Shown: positions 60,581 to 64,000 of the stretch, piece by piece
Layout: every line of letters begins with the position of its first letter
How positions within the stretch are numbered: position 1 is the first letter of the stretch
NCBI GenBank assembly: GCA_905250115.1
Contig: CAJNOI010000032.1
Coordinates: 310,001-374,000 of the forward strand
DNA length: 64,000 bases
Reading direction: 5' to 3'
Source: Adineta steineri
Taxonomy: Eukaryota; Rotifera; Eurotatoria; Adinetida; Adinetidae
Translations under genes and position numbers: made by a program
Notes under the pieces: generated by a model
The model's database searches: none
The model's input: only the letters and a program-made list of their open reading frames with translations
Told to the model about the DNA's origin: nothing

Positions 60581-61126
60581 TTAGCGAAATCTAAATTGAA
60601 ATGTTGGTCGTTGTGGCATACGTATTGGTGTTCGGATTGGCATCATATTTAATGGTCTACGATATCGGTTCATCATCATAAAATTAGGATTCATCACCAT
60701 TCGAACTGCTGGTCTAGGTGTAAACAATAATGGTGCTGTTGAATGATGTTGTTGGTTTACACGTTCGCGTGGTGTTCGACGAAATGGAATTTTTTTAGTG
60801 GGAATATTATTTATATCCTTGTGTGATGCTGATCGAAAAATATCAGATACTGTTTGAAGATGTTTGCAAGTACAATGAGAAGAAGCTGATGATGATGATG
60901 CTGAAGCTGATCGACGAAGAAAACGAGGAAGTATATCATAGCCAGCATTTATACGTGCATTATCTGCTGCTTGAAGGAAACTATTTGGTAATTCGTAGTT
61001 AAATTTGTTTAAATGTGTTTCATATCCAATATTATTATTGTTATTATTATTGTCTTTTGTAAATTTTAACGTTGAAGTTAATAAGCGTTGTATAAAATTA
61101 TTTTTTTGTTCGTGACTTTTCTTCAT
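60581..61126 (-). CDS. Unknown Arg/Pro/Met-rich basic protein
   Basis: Single ORF of 181 residues. It is Lys/Asn-rich at the N-terminus with a run of seven Asn. A Ser-rich region around residues 74-85 precedes CTC. The C-terminus is strongly Arg/Pro/Met-rich (MNRYRRPLNMMPIRTPIRMP, ending FQFRFR). No domain or signal peptide is recognised. A net positive charge suggests nucleic-acid binding or a disordered protein, but this is not shown. Same strand as RPLP1 and the myotubularin. Confidence 0.5.
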   Translation of the reverse strand: MKKSHEQKNNFIQRLLTSTLKFTKDNNNNNNNIGYETHLNKFNYELPNSFLQAADNARINAGYDILPRFLRRSASASSSSASSHCTCKHLQTVSDIFRSASHKDINNIPTKKIPFRRTPRERVNQQHHSTAPLLFTPRPAVRMVMNPNFMMMNRYRRPLNMMPIRTPIRMPQRPTFQFRFR

Positions 61127-62162
61127 CTTTTACTTCGTCGATATGACCAACTTTATCTTTGTGAGATAGTCAATGAACCGAAACCAAAATGAAATATGTT
61201 TATATCAAATGAACGAATGATTTTTTATAACATCGTTTGTATAACAATGAAATATTATAGTATGACAGTTTTCTTGATGAACAAATAATATCTATACTAT
61301 ATGAGTCTATCAAATATCATCGTACAATTGATATTGTTACATTAAAGCTTGATTTAACTTAAAGAAAATTATGGAGGTAAATAGATTTAGAAGCAAATGG
61401 AAGACTAGAGATAGAATTTCTACAGGATCAGTTTTTGGGCTATAGCCAATGGCTAAATCCAACAGTGGCATAATAGTCTGTAAGTTAATGTTATTTATTT
61501 TCGTATTATAATACCAATGTTATTACATAATCCAATTTTATTTCAAAACTTCATTTAAATTAGTAGTAAATCATCATCAACAACAATAGTCAATCAAAAT
61601 TTGATTTGGATTATTTTTCCTCATATAGAAAATCAATCATAAAACTTCGGTAATTTTTGACTTCTATATCAAGTTCATTTAACTTTACATGCAAGTGAAA
61701 ATTAAACATGTGAATCATTATCATGCATACATCTTGTTGATGTACCATATGATCATGGTCTACTTTATTCCCATACATTCGCTTTAAAAAGTAATAGGCA
61801 TGATTTTATTGAAGGTTGTTATCATACTTATGTAACATATAGACAAGACTATTCTAGTTTAATTGTTTCAACAGAAACAAAAAATGACTTTTTTTTTTAA
61901 TGTTAAATAATTTCATTATATATATTATCAAATAATTCACTTGAATGGTTAGTTCGTCATGTACATGAGATAGTTTAAATGTATTATCATACACATAGGT
62001 TTGTATTTGATAGATTTAACACTATTTTTATGTCTAAAAAAATTGTATTAATTTCATTATTTTTCTAAAATAAAAAAAGTTTGATATGATTTTGAAATAA
62101 TAAAATGAGATAAACGATTATCCTCCTGATAAAAAAAAAATTAAAAGCAAAAAAAAAAATGC
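61127..62162. other. Intergenic with a gene relic
   Basis: Apart from the degenerate coding-like segment at 61562-61975, nothing recognisable. Confidence 0.4.
61562..61975 (+). pseudogene. Coding relic with in-frame stops, family unknown
   Basis: One frame carries coding-like composition for about 340 bases but is interrupted by three stops before the longest open part. That part includes LVDVPYDHGLLYSHTF and CYHTYVTYRQDYSSLI and ends at a stop in a poly-T run. About 50 bases later NSLEWLVRHVHEIV and a stop look like the continuation. I do not recognise the family. Introns could explain some of the stops, but no convincing splice sites surround them. Confidence 0.35.
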
Positions 62163-62235
62163 GCTCCTGGGTGGGCTTGAACCACCAACCTTCCGGTTAA
62201 CAGCCGAACGCGCTAACCAATTGCGCCACAAGAGC
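62163..62235 (-). tRNA. tRNA-Asn (GTT)
   Basis: 73 nt on the minus strand. The acceptor stem GCTCTTG pairs with CAGGAGC. The D arm is GCGCAATTGGTTAGCGC, the anticodon loop CTGTTAA contains GTT, and the T arm contains GGTTCAAGCC. No intron. A run of T follows immediately on the transcribed strand, as a polymerase III terminator. Confidence 0.95.
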
Positions 62236-62641
62236 ATGTTCGGATAAGATTTCTTCGTATATATCAACTATACTTTTACTCGATTTTCTAAAAATAATTA
62301 ACATCGCTAATACATATTTATATATATACAGCGAGTTATTTGAATATTTTTTTCCATTTATTAAAATATCTAACCGGGTAAGAATGTTAATACACGAATA
62401 GATAGAATATATATATAAGCAATAAGCAATGAATAAAAGACATCATTTAGAACACACACACATTACATACATAGATAAAATGCAATCTATCACAGCTAAG
62501 AGGATTTCTTAGATACGAACAAATAGAAACATAAAAGTAAAGGACTGTTATACAGAGATTCGCGTTTTGGTCATAGAGAACAAACGAAAGAATGGAAAAA
62601 GAAATAAACTGTTCAAAAGCAAAAGTAAAAAAAAAAGGTAC
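62236..62641. other. Spacer between the two tRNA-Asn genes
   Basis: 406 bases of AT-rich sequence without recognisable features; it includes the terminator of the upstream tRNA. Confidence 0.5.
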
Positions 62642-62714
62642 GCTCCTGGGTGGGCTTGAACCACCAGCCTTCCGGTTAACAGCCGAACGCGCTAACCAAT
62701 TGCGCCACAGAAGC
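62642..62714 (-). tRNA. tRNA-Asn (GTT), second copy
   Basis: 73 nt on the minus strand. It differs from the copy at 62163 at two positions: GCTTCTG instead of GCTCTTG in the acceptor 5' strand region, still pairing with CAGGAGC, and GGCTG instead of GGTTG before the T arm. Anticodon GTT. Followed by a T-run terminator after four bases. It sits 17 bases from the stop codon of the neighbouring membrane-protein gene. Confidence 0.95.
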
Positions 62715-62731
62715 ACATTCATATAATGTAT

Positions 62732-64000
62732 TTAGTTCGTATTGTCTCTGGGTGATTGTACGATATGATCATCGAATGCATCGAGTCCATCCATAGGTGG
62801 CTCACTTTCTTCTTGTAAACGAACAAATTTACCAAAACCACCTTGTAATGTATGTTGAGCACGATAATTCTTTTTACGACGAAGAAGTATAACTAATACA
62901 AGAAATACAGTGGCAAAAAAAGTAACAAATAATAAAACAAAACCAATCCATCGTGTTTTTGGTGTTTGACGTGGAGCATCAGGTTGAATTGATTTTATTC
63001 CAAAAAACTAAAAAATAAAAAAGAACATATTATATCTATATAAATTACTAATGTCTTTCTAATGATAACGGCTGTTACAAATAATCGTTTTTTTTCTTTT
63101 TAATTCAATCTAATAACTAACTTTTTTTGTAATAAATTTTGTATCACGACTAGCTGTTGTACAAGTAGTACGAAAATGGAGTGATCGTGGTCGTGGCGCA
63201 TGAGTGCAAATATTTTCCGTACATGTTTCTTCTGCTCGACAAGTACTATTTTCTTTCGTACAGTCTTCACCTGAACCCGTATATGAGACATCAACGAGTG
63301 TATAAACATCTGTTGCATGAATTTTTCCATTAAGTAAGGCAGAAAAAAGTGAGCCTGAATCTTGATAATATGTTCTCTCGATAGTCAATCCTTCGCCGTA
63401 CTTATTTCCATCGGGTCCACTTAACTGACCAAGTTTCTCAACAATCTTAGTAAGCAATTCAGGATAAAAACCAATTGGATTACGATCTTTATAATTCCCA
63501 TCATGTGTACCCCAATCACTTGGTCCTATACCACCAATTAAAAGTTTTTTTGTATTAAATAATATATCCTGTAAAAAACCAGTTGTATCATTACGATTAA
63601 CAACAGGTATTTGTGTAGATTGGCGACATGTATAAACTCGAATTAAATCTTGTCGTTGATTGAGAGTTACTAATGTTTCGTCCGTACCATCATTTTGCAC
63701 ACCATTTATAGCAGCATTAAGTGCATTGAATAGATCATTGCTTGATTGATTTCGAAGACCATAAGGCGCTAATTTTGCATCATAATCAGGCGCAACAAGC
63801 ATTGCTTGAGGCGAAACAATTGATGAAGTAAATACATGATAACGAGATTGAAGATCTTGAACAAGTTGACCTGTTGTTATACCAGCTATAAGAGAAACAG
63901 AACTATTTATCTGAACAATCAGATTTAATATATCACATACCAATAATTGTTTCATTATCAATAGCCACTAACATATGACTTTTATCTTGAAACAGTTGTA
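62732..64000 (-). CDS. Type I membrane protein with tandem solute-binding-like (PBP) lobes, partial
   Basis: Exons 63941-64000 (continuing outside the window), 63122-63885 and 62732-63007. The ectodomain ends one periplasmic-binding-protein-like domain (TTGQLVQDLQSRYHV, then FNALNAAINGVQNDGTDETL). A second one starts at LLIGGIGPSDWG with NPIGFYPELLTKIVEKLG, the typical start of family 3 solute-binding or glutamate-receptor ligand cores. A Cys-rich spacer follows (EDCTKENSTC, EETCTENIC). Then come one membrane span (WIGFVLLFVTFFATVFLVLVILL), a basic stop-transfer RRKK and a 45-residue acidic cytoplasmic tail. No channel segments are seen between the lobes, so it is not an ionotropic receptor. 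Probable role: ligand-binding surface receptor. The domain call is from pattern only. Confidence 0.65.

Noticed and set aside
62447-62722. 91-codon minus-strand ORF
   Set aside because: It runs through a tRNA-Asn gene and has no independent support.
1-64000. CRISPR arrays, bacterial operons, phage or retroviral genes
   Set aside because: None found; the splice structure and gene families are eukaryotic throughout, and no reverse transcriptase, integrase or transposase ORF was seen.

Overview
This is a eukaryotic, animal nuclear window. It is very AT-rich, and its genes are cut into many short exons separated mostly by 45-70 nt introns with GT..AG ends and T-rich acceptors. The gene set is metazoan: dystrophin, discoidin domain receptor, UBR3, HPS1, a myotubularin, SMYD4, a CNBP-type zinc-knuckle protein, a cathepsin L-like protease and ribosomal protein P1. 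A bdelloid rotifer is my best guess. It rests on the compact intron style, on possible spliced-leader acceptors just upstream of several ATGs, and on scattered TGTGGG-like tracts. This is inference; another small AT-rich invertebrate is not excluded.

Layout. 1-17,173 (+) is most of a dystrophin gene, entered inside the N-terminal spectrin rod and ending with WW, EF-hand-like, ZZ and coiled-coil regions. It contains a nested short transcription unit with its own first exon at 2,491 and terminal exon at 4,675-5,535. 17,778-21,878 (+) is SMYD4. 23,002-23,469 (-) is a small unknown gene. 27,022-31,027 (+) is a DDR-type receptor whose kinase domain has lost the DFG motif. 31,666-32,191 (+) is a Ly6/uPAR-type anchored protein. 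32,517-35,183 (-) is HPS1, and 35,265-37,247 (+) is the C-terminal part of UBR3. Both are cut off at a 10-N assembly gap between them. 37,337-40,315 (-) holds a degenerate DDX19/Dbp5-like protein and, 45 nt upstream, a coiled-coil ORF. 40,494-42,636 (-) is an unknown Ser/Cys-rich protein. 43,336-44,427 (+) is a CNBP-like protein. 45,812-49,354 (-) carries two paralogous secreted peptides and a cathepsin L-like protease. About 4.9 kb without genes follows. 54,295-55,134 (+) is a secreted NTR-like protein. 56,546-60,209 (-) holds RPLP1 and an active myotubularin. 60,581-61,126 (-) is an Arg-rich unknown. Two tRNA-Asn genes and a type I membrane protein with solute-binding-like lobes close the window.

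The most striking structure beyond the genes is the load of small non-autonomous DNA elements, most of them inside introns. Several have recognisable terminal inverted repeats and intact target-site duplications of 8 bp (hAT-like), 9 bp or TTAA (piggyBac-like). One family has two copies, at 38,848-39,230 and 55,846-56,224, in opposite orientation. Exon boundaries were read by eye from splice consensus and frame continuity and may be off by a few bases.
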